Counted from the first letter of the stretch, positions 30,597 through 39,588 are shown. The stretch is DNA of 64,000 nucleotides from Microbacterium sp. 70-16 (GCF_001898315.1 NZ_MKTQ01000011.1:1-64000), one strand, 5' to 3'. Program-made: numbers and translations. Notes: generated by a model from the letters alone, not told the origin.

Positions 30597-31499
30597 GTGG
30601 CGAAGAAACTTGTGCCGCGTTCGCAGCTGCAGGGCATGACCAAGAAAGAGCGCCAGCGCTTCGTGCGCGAGGTGCGTCGCGCCGAGATGCTGCGGCTGGC
30701 TCAACAGCGCCGCCAGCGGCGCATCCTGGGCTGGAGCGTCGCGGGGCTCGCGGTCGTCGCGGTCGGCAGCATCGTCACGATCGGCACGGTGAACGCAGTC
30801 GCCTCGGCATCCACGCCAACCGCCACGCCCGCAGTCGTCGTCGGACCCGCGAACATGCTGAGCGACGGTTTGCTCTTCACAGGCGACGGCACGACGGCCA
30901 CCGCGACGCGCACCGCCGCGCTCACCGACGGTGAAGATCCGGTGGCGACGGTGTCGGATGCCGCGACCACCGGCATCCTCGACGTGCAGGTGTACCTCGA
31001 CCCGACGAACGCCGATGCGGCGACCCTGTGGTCGACGATCGGCGCGTCACTCGAGGCGGAAGTCGCGGCGGGATCGATCAGCCTCGAGCTGCATCCGGTG
31101 GTGGCGCAGAGCGGCGACGTCAACGCGATCTCCGCGGTCGCCGCCTTCAGCTGCGTCGCCGACACCGCTCCCGACGAGGGACTCGCCGCGTGGGACGCGC
31201 TGCTGACCCAGACCGCCACGGCCGGACTCACCTCGCTCGAGGTCGCCACGACGGTGCAGGGTGCGTTGTCGGATGCCACGGTCGACGCCGTCACCTCGTG
31301 CATGTCGGCAGGGACGTTCACGACATGGGCCGACGACGCGAGCACTCGTGCGGCCACGACGGTCGCCGCAGCCGGCGCCGATCTGACGCAGGGCGTGGTC
31401 GTGACGGCTGCCGGCTCGGTGTACACCGGGGCTGTGGATGATGCGACGGCGTTCCAGACGTTCCTGAGCGACGCCTACACCGCCGCGGTCGGGGAGTGA
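30597..31499 (+). CDS. membrane-anchored DsbA-like protein lacking CxxC
   Basis: A 300-residue protein with a basic cytoplasmic N terminus, one membrane helix (ILGWSVAGLAVVAVGSIVTIG) and an extracytoplasmic domain. The domain begins with a PANMLSDGLLFTGDG-type stretch seen in actinobacterial DsbA-family proteins and has the thioredoxin-like beta strand DVQVYLDPTNADAATLW. Where the CxxC should follow that strand there is DPTN, so no redox site remains; only two cysteines occur, in AAFSCVAD and VTSCMSA. The GTG at 30597 has AAGGA at good spacing. A structural or binding role is more likely than disulfide exchange. Confidence 0.65.
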   Translation: MAKKLVPRSQLQGMTKKERQRFVREVRRAEMLRLAQQRRQRRILGWSVAGLAVVAVGSIVTIGTVNAVASASTPTATPAVVVGPANMLSDGLLFTGDGTTATATRTAALTDGEDPVATVSDAATTGILDVQVYLDPTNADAATLWSTIGASLEAEVAAGSISLELHPVVAQSGDVNAISAVAAFSCVADTAPDEGLAAWDALLTQTATAGLTSLEVATTVQGALSDATVDAVTSCMSAGTFTTWADDASTRAATTVAAAGADLTQGVVVTAAGSVYTGAVDDATAFQTFLSDAYTAAVGE

Positions 31500-31500
31500 A

Positions 31501-31517
31501 CCCGGCGCGCCGCCGGG
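31501..31517. terminator. short GC hairpin after the DsbA-like gene
   Basis: CCCGGCG-CGC-CGCCGGG begins 2 bases after the stop at 31499, between convergent genes. The rest of 31518-31589 is very GC-rich without further structure I trust. Confidence 0.4.
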
Positions 31518-31589
31518 CCAACCGCGGCGCCACAGCCGCGCGCCGCTGCCGCACCGCCCCCGCGCTCGCGGCGCGACCCGCCCCGCCCC

Positions 31590-32042
31590 TCAGGGCAGCG
31601 CGTCCGCGTCGCGGGCGGCCGCCGCGATCGCGTCGTCGAGCCGTTTGAGGATCTCGACGCAGCGGTCGACGTCTTCGGGGGTTCCCGACAGCTCGAACTC
31701 GAACAGCACGGGCCGTCCCGACACCTGCGCGAGCTCGCGCGCGGCCGCTTGATAGTGGATGCCGAAGTTGCGGTTGCCCGATCCGATGATGCCGATCAGT
31801 CGGCGCCGATTCATGGGGGAGCGCAGGAACGCCCGCACGGGTGTCGGCAGCGTCACCTGGTTCGCGTTGCCGGCCTTGTACGACGGCGTGAGCAGCACCC
31901 AGGGGCCCTCCGCTTCACGCCCCCGCACTGCGCGATCGGCGAGGTTGAAGACGGGGCGGGCGTTGGTCAGCGCCAGCCGCTCGGCGAACCGCCCGGTCAG
32001 GTTGGACACTGACGAGTAGTAGTAGACCGGCACCTTCCGCAT
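31590..32042 (-). CDS. nrdI: NrdI flavodoxin-like ribonucleotide reductase accessory protein
   Basis: A 150-residue NrdI: FMN phosphate loop region YYYSSVSNLTGRFAERL, the LLTPSYKAGNANQVTLPTPVRAFL stretch and the hallmark IGIIGSGNRNFGIHYQAAA. NrdI activates the Mn-tyrosyl cofactor of class Ib reductase (NrdF) by supplying superoxide. It normally sits in nrdHIEF, but here it is alone, divergent from adhE, and the partner genes are not in the window. The start at 32042 gives the usual length. Confidence 0.92.
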   Translation of the reverse strand: MRKVPVYYYSSVSNLTGRFAERLALTNARPVFNLADRAVRGREAEGPWVLLTPSYKAGNANQVTLPTPVRAFLRSPMNRRRLIGIIGSGNRNFGIHYQAAARELAQVSGRPVLFEFELSGTPEDVDRCVEILKRLDDAIAAAARDADALP

Positions 32043-32138
32043 GCGCCCCAGTGTGCGCCGACCTGGGGAAAACCGCTCGGCGCATCGGCGTGACAAAAGC
32101 CACGGGCATCCGCGTGATTATGCACGGCCCGGCACCTC

Positions 32139-32167
32139 TTGTGTGGTCAGACCACACGTGTCATACT
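32139..32167 (+). promoter_or_regulatory. adhE promoter with GntR/FadR-type operator
   Basis: GTGTGGTCAGACCACAC (32141-32157) is a perfect dyad containing TGGTCAGACCA, the form bound by FadR-subfamily GntR regulators. It lies in the spacer of a promoter with -35 TTGTGT (32139-32144), 17 bases and -10 CATACT (32162-32167). The 80-base leader that follows has GC-rich hairpins before the AGGAG ribosome site. No GntR gene is in the window. Confidence 0.7.
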
Positions 32168-32248
32168 GGCGTCAGACAGGCCCGAGAGCCCCTCGGACCC
32201 GGAAGCGATGACGCGGACAGAGCGTCCGCGCCGGGTAGGAGTCCCACA

Positions 32249-34966
32249 ATGTCCACCTCGATCGATGCTCTGGTCGAAGGCGCACAGACAGCGCTCGCAG
32301 AGTACGCATCTTTCACTCAAGAGCAGGTCGACCACATCGTCCGCAAGGCGAGCGTGGCGGCCCTGCACCATCACGGTGACCTCGCCGTCATGGCCGTCGA
32401 AGAGACCCACCGGGGCCTTTTCGAAGACAAGGCCGTGAAGAACATGTTCGCGTGCGAGCACGTGACGAACTCGATCATCAACCAGAAGACGGTGGGCGTC
32501 ATCTCGCACGACGAGATCACCGGCATCACCGAGATCGCCGACCCGGTGGGTGTCATCTGCGCGCTGACCCCGGTCACCAACCCGACCTCGACGGCGATCT
32601 TCAAGTCGCTCATCGCGCTGAAGACCCGCAACCCGATCATCTTCGGCTTCCACCCGTCGGCGCAGCAGTGCTCGGTTGCCGCCGCCAAGATCGTGCGTGA
32701 CGCGGCCGTCGCCGCCGGCGCTCCGGCGAACTGCATCCAGTGGATCGAGGAGCCCTCGATGGAGGCATCCGGCGAACTGATGAACCACCCGGGCGTCGCG
32801 CTGATCCTCGCGACGGGCGGCAACGCGATGGTCCGCGCGGCGTACTCGTGCGGCAAGCCCGCCCTCGGCGTGGGCGCCGGCAACGTGCCCGCGTTCATCG
32901 AGCGCACCGCCAAGGTCGGCCGCGCCGTCAACGACATCGTGCTGTCGAAGTCGTTCGACATGGGCATGGTGTGCGCCAGCGAGCAGGCCGTCATCCTCGA
33001 CGAGCCGATCGCCGAAGAGGCGCTCGCCGAGTTCGCCCGCCTGCACGCGTACCGTGCGACCGCCGACGAGAAGCGCATGCTCGAGGAGTTCATCTTCGGT
33101 GTCACCGCGAACAGCGAGAACTGTGCCGGCGCGAAGCTCAACCCCACCGTCGTCGGCCAGTCGCCGCAGTGGATCGCCGAGCACGCCGGCTTCACGGTGC
33201 CCGAAGACACCTCGATCATCCTCGCCGACGTCACAGGTGTCGGCCCGCACGAGCCGCTGACGCGCGAGAAGCTCGCTCCGGTGCTGGCCGTGCTGCGCGC
33301 CGCGACGCCCGCCGAGGGCATCGACCTGGCTCGCCAGATGGTCGACTTCGACGGACTCGGCCACTCAGGTGCCATCCACTCGAACGACCAGGAGGTCATC
33401 GCCGAGTTCGGCCGCGTCGTGAAGGCCGTCCGCATCATCGAGAACAGCCCGTCGGCGCTCGGTGGCATCGGCGACATCTACAACGCCTTCATGCCCAGCC
33501 TGACCCTCGGCTGCGGCTCGTACGGTCACAACTCTGTCTCCAACAACGTCTCGGCGGTGAACCTTTTGAACGTCAAGCGCATCGGGCGTCGCAACAACAA
33601 CCTGCAGTGGTTCAAGATCCCCGCGAAGACCTACTTCGAGCCGAACGCGGTCCGCTACCTCGCCGACATGCGTGGCGTCGAGCGCGTCACGATCGTCACC
33701 GACGAGACCATGACCAAGCTCGGCTACGTCGACCGCATCATGGACGTGCTGAACCGTCGCGAGAACCGCGTACAGGTGCAGCTGATCAACACCGTCAAGC
33801 CCGAGCCGAAGGTCAGCGAGGTGCGCGCCGGCGCCGAGCTGATGCGTCAGTTCCAGCCCGACACGATCATCGCGCTGGGTGGCGGTTCGCCGATGGATGC
33901 CTCGAAGGTCATGTGGCTGCTCTACGAGAACCCCGAGGTCGAGTTCTCTGACATGCGCGAGAAGTTCTTCGACGTGCGCAAGCGCGCGTTCAAGTTCCCC
34001 GAGCTCGGCAAGAAGGCCAAGCTCGTGTGCATCCCGACGACGTCGGGCACCGGGTCGGAGATGACGCCGTTCGCGGTCATCACCGATGACGAGACGGGCA
34101 TGAAGTACCCCCTCGCCGACTACGCCCTGACCCCGTCGGTCGCGATCATCGACCCCGTGCTCACGAAGGTGCTGCCCGGCTTCCTCGTCGCCGACGCCGG
34201 ATTCGACGCCCTGACCCACGCGACCGAGGCGTTCGTGTCGGTGTACGCGAACGACTACACCGACGGTCTGTGTCTGCACGCGATCAAGCTGATCTTCGAG
34301 AACATCGAACGCAGCACGAAGGCGCAGCCCAACTCGACCGATGCCGAGGACATCAAGGCCCGCGAGAAGATGCACAACGCGGCATCCATCTCGGGCATGG
34401 CGTTCGGCAACGCCTTCCTCGGAATCGTGCACGCCATGGCGCACGTCACGGGTGCGACGTACCACCTGGTGCACGGGCGCACGAACGCGGTGTACCTGCC
34501 GCACGTGATCCGCTACAACGGCACCGTGCCGACGAAGCTCACGAGCTGGCCGAAGTACGAGCGCTACGTCGCGCCGGAGCGCTTCCAGGAGATCGCGAAG
34601 CACCTGGGTCTGCCGGCGGCGACGCCGGAGGAGGGCGTCGAGAGCTACGCCCGCGCCGTCGAAGATCTGCGTGACCGCGTCGGCATCGAGCGCTCGTTCC
34701 GGGCCCAGGGCGTCGACGAGACGACCTTCATCGCGGGTCTGCACGACCTCGCGATGGCCGCCTACGGCGACCAGTGCGCGCCGGCCAACCCGCGCATGCC
34801 GATGATCGAGGACATGAAGACCCTCATGGAGGCCGCGTACTACGGCACCTCGTTCGATGAGGTCCGCGCCGCGCGCCGCGGCACCGAGGCTGCCAGTGAC
34901 GCCGCCACCGGCACCGTGAAGACGGTGGCCGCGAAGGCTGCGAAGCGCTCGAAGGCCACCGCCTGA
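32249..34966 (+). CDS. adhE: bifunctional acetaldehyde-CoA/alcohol dehydrogenase
   Basis: A 905-residue AdhE. The N-terminal CoA-acylating aldehyde dehydrogenase (about 1-440) has active-site Cys242 in FDMGMVCASEQ and the GVGAGNVPAF and GLGHSGAIHS motifs. A linker leads to the C-terminal iron-dependent alcohol dehydrogenase (about 460-870) with nucleotide motif ALGGGSPMDASK and iron-binding His in IVHAMAHVTGATYHLVHGRTNA. It interconverts acetyl-CoA, acetaldehyde and ethanol with NADH. A Lys/Ala-rich tail of about 25 residues follows the conserved end. Control is probably by a FadR-type regulator through the operator at 32141-32157; a strong hairpin ends the transcript. Confidence 0.95.
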   Translation: MSTSIDALVEGAQTALAEYASFTQEQVDHIVRKASVAALHHHGDLAVMAVEETHRGLFEDKAVKNMFACEHVTNSIINQKTVGVISHDEITGITEIADPVGVICALTPVTNPTSTAIFKSLIALKTRNPIIFGFHPSAQQCSVAAAKIVRDAAVAAGAPANCIQWIEEPSMEASGELMNHPGVALILATGGNAMVRAAYSCGKPALGVGAGNVPAFIERTAKVGRAVNDIVLSKSFDMGMVCASEQAVILDEPIAEEALAEFARLHAYRATADEKRMLEEFIFGVTANSENCAGAKLNPTVVGQSPQWIAEHAGFTVPEDTSIILADVTGVGPHEPLTREKLAPVLAVLRAATPAEGIDLARQMVDFDGLGHSGAIHSNDQEVIAEFGRVVKAVRIIENSPSALGGIGDIYNAFMPSLTLGCGSYGHNSVSNNVSAVNLLNVKRIGRRNNNLQWFKIPAKTYFEPNAVRYLADMRGVERVTIVTDETMTKLGYVDRIMDVLNRRENRVQVQLINTVKPEPKVSEVRAGAELMRQFQPDTIIALGGGSPMDASKVMWLLYENPEVEFSDMREKFFDVRKRAFKFPELGKKAKLVCIPTTSGTGSEMTPFAVITDDETGMKYPLADYALTPSVAIIDPVLTKVLPGFLVADAGFDALTHATEAFVSVYANDYTDGLCLHAIKLIFENIERSTKAQPNSTDAEDIKAREKMHNAASISGMAFGNAFLGIVHAMAHVTGATYHLVHGRTNAVYLPHVIRYNGTVPTKLTSWPKYERYVAPERFQEIAKHLGLPAATPEEGVESYARAVEDLRDRVGIERSFRAQGVDETTFIAGLHDLAMAAYGDQCAPANPRMPMIEDMKTLMEAAYYGTSFDEVRAARRGTEAASDAATGTVKTVAAKAAKRSKATA

Positions 34967-34980
34967 CACGCACCGCAGCC

Positions 34981-35014
34981 AAGGGGCGCCGGGGGAGCAT
35001 ACCCGGCGCCCCTT
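34981..35014 (+). terminator. terminator of adhE
   Basis: AAGGGGCGCCGGG (34981-34993) and its perfect 13-bp complement (35002-35014) enclose an 8-base loop, 15 bases after the adhE stop. There is no U tract beyond TTC. Confidence 0.75.
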
Positions 35015-35040
35015 CGGCGTGTCGGCGCTAGCCTTGCCGA

Positions 35041-35337
35041 GTGCGCGTCGAGTTCGAGGGGGAGATCTACCGCTGGGCGGCGCGCACTGACAGCTGGTAT
35101 TTCGTCAACCTGCCGGCTGACCTCAGTGCCGAGATCCGCGAGATTCCGCGGCCGTACCGGGGGTTCGGGTCGGTGCGCGTGAACGTCCGGATCGGCGGCT
35201 CGCGCTGGCGGACGTCCATCTTTCCCGACGCCGGCCAGGGTACGTATGTGCTGCCGCTCAAGCGTGCGGTGCGGGATGCCGAGGGGCTCGTCGACCAGGC
35301 CGTTGTCGCGGTCGAACTCGACGTCCTCGATGCGTGA
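35041..35337 (+). CDS. DUF1905 protein
   Basis: A 98-residue protein with the DUF1905 pattern: FEGEIYRWAARTDSWYFVNLP at the start, GFGSVRVNVRIGGSRWRTSIFP in the middle and YVLPLKRAVRDAEGL near the end. It is a small beta-rich domain of unknown function, sometimes fused to YdeI-type domains. It begins with GTG 27 bases after the adhE terminator hairpin. Confidence 0.85.
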   Translation: MRVEFEGEIYRWAARTDSWYFVNLPADLSAEIREIPRPYRGFGSVRVNVRIGGSRWRTSIFPDAGQGTYVLPLKRAVRDAEGLVDQAVVAVELDVLDA

Positions 35338-35370
35338 TCAGCCGTGCGAAAGCGTCAGGTTCCCTACAAC

Positions 35371-35458
35371 AACTTGTTTCACATCTGTCACACGAACCTC
35401 AAGATTCACCAAAGTCACAGATTCACCATTGACACCATCATGAGAGATCTCTCATGAT
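35371..35458 (+). promoter_or_regulatory. promoter region of the type IV pilus operon with 22-bp palindrome
   Basis: An AT-rich stretch holds an upstream element at 35371-35392 (AACTTGTTTCACAT...), shared with the pilA promoter. It is followed by a direct repeat AGATTCACC at 35402-35410 and 35419-35427 (17 bp apart), a -35 TTGACA at 35429-35434 and a -10-like CATGAT at 35453-35458. A perfect 22-bp palindrome (35437-35458, half-site ATCATGAGAGA) fills the spacer and covers the -10. A repressor at the palindrome and an activator at the repeats are plausible. The leader to 35613 contains small hairpins such as GAGGCAAGCCTC. Confidence 0.7.
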
Positions 35459-35613
35459 TACTCCGGGAGGCAAGCCTCGCGGCGGGCCTTCTGCAGTTCA
35501 TTCTCGGTGCTGGAGTCTCCTATCCCCCCGGTAGGCAGTCCTGCGGTGCGCGTGACCCCCCGGCTCGCGTATCGCCCCGAGTGCCACGATCGCAACCCGG
35601 AAAGGCGCCGTGC

Positions 35614-35709
35614 ATGAGCACCTACCCTTTGCGCGCTCTGGCAGAGAAGGCCCGCCGCGACGCGGTCATCGACCGCACCGTCCGCGTTCTGAGGACGCAC
35701 CGATGCTGA
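35614..35709 (+). CDS. possible 31-aa leader peptide coupled to pilB
   Basis: ATG at 35614 after GGAAAGG opens a 31-codon frame (MSTYPLRALAEKARRDAV...) that is basic and helical in character and stops at TGA 35707-35709, just past the pilB ATG at 35703. The ribosome site and overlap suggest translational coupling. No homologue is known to me, so it may be a leader peptide rather than a functional protein. Confidence 0.4.
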   Translation: MSTYPLRALAEKARRDAVIDRTVRVLRTHRC

Positions 35710-37808
35710 GCGAGGGGCGGATGCCCGCCGATCAGACGTCAGGCGGCGGAACCCCCGCTCTGTCGGGCGACGACCTCATCTGGCAGTCGCTGCTCATGGG
35801 CTCGGGCATCACGCTCGATCTGCCGACCCCCGTCACTCGCGTCGCCCCCGAGCCGGTGGCCCCCGAGCCAGTCGTGGCCCCCGTCGCGATGCCCGACCCA
35901 GAACCGGTTCCGATCGCTGTCGCGGCACCCGAGCCCGCGACGCTCCCCGTCCCGATCGAGCCCGCACCCGAACTCCCGCCCGTCCTCGAGCCGATACCAG
36001 AGCCGGCACCCGCACCGCTCCTGGAGGCGCCTGTCGAGGTGGTCGCACCCGCCGAGCCCGCCATCGAGGAGGACTCGCTCGACTGGCTCGACTCGTTCTC
36101 TTCGCGCGCACGCCAGGACGACTCGCAAGACCTGCTCGGCTTCGCGATCGACGCGTCGGCCACGGCCGACCCCGAAGCGTCCGCCGACACCGACGTCGAC
36201 GTCGACGGCTCCGACAATGCCGGCCCTGCGGCGGCCGCCGAGCCCGAACCTGAACCTGAGCCCGCGACACCGCGCGAGCGCGCCGTCGCGCTCGCCGCGC
36301 GTCTCGGCCTCGCCTATGTCGACCTCACCGAGTTCTCCGTCGACGCGAGTGTCGTCGGGCTGATCCCCGACACCCTCGCACGACGCCACACGGCGCTGCC
36401 GATCGCGCGCGCCGGCGACCGCATCATGGTGGCGCTCGCCGACCCGCAGAACGTCGTCGTGCTCGACGACATCGCCGCCGTGATGCGCGCGTCCGTCGTG
36501 TCGGTCGTCGCCGAACCCGAGGCGATCCTCGCCGCAATCGACCGGTATCATCGCGTCGATTCCGAGGTTGAAGAGCTGACCTCGGCCTTCGCTGGGGGAG
36601 CGGAGGCCGAGGCAGATCCCTGGAGTCAGGATGTCGGCGACCAGGGCACCGATGAAGCCCCCATCATCCGCTTCGTCAACCTGATCATCAGCCAGGCGAT
36701 CACCGACCGGGCATCCGACATCCACATCGAACCCATGCGCGACGACCTGCGCGTCCGCTACCGCATCGACGGCGTGCTCACGACGGTGCAGGTCGTGCCG
36801 AGGTCGATGATCCCCGGCGTGATCAGCCGTCTCAAGGTCATGGCCGAGCTCGACATCGGCGAGCGGCGCCGTCCGCAGGACGGCCGCATCTCGGTCAGCC
36901 ACTCGGGCCGCACGGTCGACCTTCGCGTCGCGACCCTGCCGACGGTGTGGGGCGAGAAGGTCGTCGCCCGTGTGCTCGACTCGCCGGTCGCGAGCCTGCA
37001 ACTCGCTGACCTCGGCATGCTCGACCGCAACATGGAGGTCTTCTCGGGCAGCTTCTCCAAGCCGTACGGGATGATCCTCGTCACCGGCCCGACCGGATCG
37101 GGAAAGTCGACGACGCTCTACACGACGCTCGCGACGATCTCGAAGCCGACCGTCAACGTCATCACCGTCGAGGATCCTGTCGAATACCGGATGCCCGGGA
37201 TCAACCAGGTGCAGGTGAACGTCAAAGCCGGCATGACCTTCGCCGCGGCGCTGCGCTCGATCCTGCGATCTGACCCCGACGTGATCCTCATCGGTGAGAT
37301 CCGCGACGAGGAGACCGCCAAGATCGCGATCGAATCATCGTTGACCGGCCACCTCGTGCTCTCGACACTGCACACCAACGACGCACCCAGCTCGGTGACG
37401 CGTCTCATCGAGATGGGTGTCGAGCCGTTCCTCGTGGGCTCGGCTCTCGACTCGGTCGTCGCGCAGCGCCTCGCGCGCCGGCTCTGCGAGCGCTGCAAGG
37501 AGGAGTCGGTCGCGACCGAGACCGAGTTGCGGATCGTCGGCATCCCGCTCGCGGGCGAGCTGCCGCGAGTGTGGCGCCCGGTCGGATGCCCGCAGTGCTC
37601 GAAGACCGGCTATCGCGGACGCATCGCGCTGCACGAGGTCATGGGGGTCGACGACGAGATCGAGCGCCTCGCCTCGCGCAACGCGCCGGCCGCCGAGATC
37701 TCGGCGCACGCGGAGGCGACCGGCATGACGCGCCTGCGCGGAGACGGCTGGGCGAAGGTGCTGCTGGGGCACACCTCCATCGAAGAAGTCCTGCGGGTGA
37801 CGATTTGA
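35703..37808 (+). CDS. pilB: type IV pilus assembly ATPase PilB
   Basis: A 701-residue GspE/PilB ATPase. The first 180 residues are a Pro/Glu/Ala-rich low-complexity region. An MshEN-like domain follows (AARLGLAYVDLTEFSVDAS...), then the secretion ATPase core with Walker A GPTGSGKSTTLY (Lys468), Asp box ITVEDPVEYRMPG, Walker B DPDVILIGEIRDEETA, His box LVLSTLHTNDAPSSVTRL and the zinc cysteines CERC and CPQC. It powers pilus extension. The ATG at 35703 has AGGA upstream and gives the family domain layout; an in-frame GTG at 35610 is less likely. Confidence 0.93.
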   Translation: MLSEGRMPADQTSGGGTPALSGDDLIWQSLLMGSGITLDLPTPVTRVAPEPVAPEPVVAPVAMPDPEPVPIAVAAPEPATLPVPIEPAPELPPVLEPIPEPAPAPLLEAPVEVVAPAEPAIEEDSLDWLDSFSSRARQDDSQDLLGFAIDASATADPEASADTDVDVDGSDNAGPAAAAEPEPEPEPATPRERAVALAARLGLAYVDLTEFSVDASVVGLIPDTLARRHTALPIARAGDRIMVALADPQNVVVLDDIAAVMRASVVSVVAEPEAILAAIDRYHRVDSEVEELTSAFAGGAEAEADPWSQDVGDQGTDEAPIIRFVNLIISQAITDRASDIHIEPMRDDLRVRYRIDGVLTTVQVVPRSMIPGVISRLKVMAELDIGERRRPQDGRISVSHSGRTVDLRVATLPTVWGEKVVARVLDSPVASLQLADLGMLDRNMEVFSGSFSKPYGMILVTGPTGSGKSTTLYTTLATISKPTVNVITVEDPVEYRMPGINQVQVNVKAGMTFAAALRSILRSDPDVILIGEIRDEETAKIAIESSLTGHLVLSTLHTNDAPSSVTRLIEMGVEPFLVGSALDSVVAQRLARRLCERCKEESVATETELRIVGIPLAGELPRVWRPVGCPQCSKTGYRGRIALHEVMGVDDEIERLASRNAPAAEISAHAEATGMTRLRGDGWAKVLLGHTSIEEVLRVTI

Positions 37809-37851
37809 CCGCCGCAGCGCACACCACCGTGGGGAACACAGAAAGAAGGAC

Positions 37852-39588
37852 ATGGTGACCAACGACGAGGGTTACTTCAGCCCGAGCCCCACCGCCGCCT
37901 CGCGCTTCGACGAGCTGCTGCGCGGAGCGGACAGTGACTCCGACCTGCGTTCTTTCCTCGATGGGATTCCGGGTGTGACGCTGCCTCCCGCCGCACCGGC
38001 GGCAGCCGCGCCGGCCGCGTCGGCGGCAGCCGCGCCGGCAGCGCCCACCGCGGCCGCCCCGGTAGCGCCCGCCACCCCCGTGACGCCCGCGGCGTATACC
38101 GCGCCGGCGGCACCCGCGCAGCCCGCGCCCGCCGCGGCACCCGTCGCCGCGCCGGCGCCTGCCGCGCAGCCCGTCGCGCGCACGACGTTCGACCTGGATG
38201 CCCCGGTGGCACCCGCGGCTCCGGTGACGCGATTGGCAGCATCGCCCGCCGCCGCTCCGACCGCCGCCTACGCAGCTCCGACTACCCACGCCGCCTCAGC
38301 GGCTGCGCCGGCGCCGGTCGGCGGCCGCCGCGCCCAGGCCTTCGCTGTGCCCGTCGCGACGCCCGTCACCGAGACGGTCAGCGCTCTCGCCGCCCGCGCG
38401 GTCGAGGTCGACCGCGTGCTGCGCGCGCAGATCGGCGATGTCGACAGCGAGTTCGTCACGGCGATCCGCGCCGTGCTGACGCTCGGGGCATCCGACCTGC
38501 ACCTGGTCGCCGAGTCGACACCCGTCGTCCGCGTCGACGGTGAGCTGAAGTCGGTCGCCGGCACCACGGTGTGGTCGCGCGAGCGCATCCGGCACGTGAT
38601 CGAAGACTTCGTGCCCGCCGAGATGCTCGAGACCTTCGAGACCGAGCTCGAACTCGACCTCGCCTACGCGGTCGGCGACATCGCCCGCTTCCGTGTCAAC
38701 GTCTTCCAGGATCAGCGCGGCCTCGGCGTCGCGATGCGCATCATTCCGACCGAGATCAAGTCGGTCGCCCAGCTCGGACTCCCACCCGAGCTCGTCGACC
38801 TCGCGCACCTGCCGCGCGGCCTCGTGCTCGTGTGCGGCCCCACCGGTTCGGGCAAGTCGACGACGCTCGCCGCGATCATCGACAAGGCGAACTCGAGTCG
38901 CGCGTCGCACATCATCACGGTCGAAGACCCGATCGAGTTCCTGCACCACCACAAGCGCGGCATCATCAACCAGCGCGAAGTGGGTGCCGACACGCACAGC
39001 TTCAGCGAAGCGCTCAAGCACGCCCTGCGGCAAGACCCCGACATCATCCTCGTCGGTGAGATGCGTGACCTCGAGACCATCTCGACGGCCATCACGGCGG
39101 CCGAGACCGGTCACCTCGTCTTCGCGACGCTGCACACGCAGGATGCCGCGCAGACGATCGACCGCATCATCGACGTCTACCCGTCGCACCAGCAGGCGCA
39201 GGTGCGCACGCAGCTCGCAGCGACGCTGCGCGCCGTCGTCGTGCAGACGCTGATCCGCCGGTCGGGTGGCAAGGGGCGCACGGTCGCGACGGAGGTCATG
39301 TTCGCGACGCCCGCCATCCAGAGCCTCATCCGCACGGGAAAGACGCACCAGCTGCGCACCGCGCTGCAGGCCGGCAACGCGATCGGCATGCATACGCTCG
39401 ACCAAGACCTCGCGCGCCTCGTGCTCGCGGGCGAGATCGAGCACTCGCAAGCGCTCGACATCGCGCAGGAGGCTGTGGAGTTCGAACAGCTCGTCCGCAA
39501 TCGCGGCCTTGGCCGCGGGGCGGCGGGCGAGTCGTTGCCCGAGGGCACGCGTCAGGTCGCCGGTGGTCAGCCCGGGGCGCACTCATGA
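37852..39588 (+). CDS. pilT: type IV pilus retraction ATPase PilT
   Basis: A 578-residue ATPase of the PilT branch. The first 200 residues are an Ala/Pro/Val-rich low-complexity extension absent from typical PilT (about 350 aa). The core has Walker A GPTGSGKSTT (Lys335), ITVEDPIEFLHHHKRGIINQREVG (PilT-type), Walker B DPDIILVGEMRDLETI and His box LVFATLHTQDAAQTIDRIIDVYP. The AIRNLIRE retraction motif is replaced by AIQSLIRTGK. It lies 43 bases after pilB with an AAGAAGGA ribosome site and overlaps pilC by 4 bases. Retraction makes twitching or DNA uptake possible in principle. Confidence 0.92.
   Translation: MVTNDEGYFSPSPTAASRFDELLRGADSDSDLRSFLDGIPGVTLPPAAPAAAAPAASAAAAPAAPTAAAPVAPATPVTPAAYTAPAAPAQPAPAAAPVAAPAPAAQPVARTTFDLDAPVAPAAPVTRLAASPAAAPTAAYAAPTTHAASAAAPAPVGGRRAQAFAVPVATPVTETVSALAARAVEVDRVLRAQIGDVDSEFVTAIRAVLTLGASDLHLVAESTPVVRVDGELKSVAGTTVWSRERIRHVIEDFVPAEMLETFETELELDLAYAVGDIARFRVNVFQDQRGLGVAMRIIPTEIKSVAQLGLPPELVDLAHLPRGLVLVCGPTGSGKSTTLAAIIDKANSSRASHIITVEDPIEFLHHHKRGIINQREVGADTHSFSEALKHALRQDPDIILVGEMRDLETISTAITAAETGHLVFATLHTQDAAQTIDRIIDVYPSHQQAQVRTQLAATLRAVVVQTLIRRSGGKGRTVATEVMFATPAIQSLIRTGKTHQLRTALQAGNAIGMHTLDQDLARLVLAGEIEHSQALDIAQEAVEFEQLVRNRGLGRGAAGESLPEGTRQVAGGQPGAHS

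Noticed and set aside
33365..34969. 534-codon frame opposite adhE
   Set aside because: Antisense shadow; the AdhE reading frame is full length and conserved.
35459..35613. c-di-GMP (GEMM-type) riboswitch in the pilB leader
   Set aside because: GAGGCAAGCC and a GGAAAGG are present, but the ordered GEMM core could not be matched; only simple hairpins are visible.
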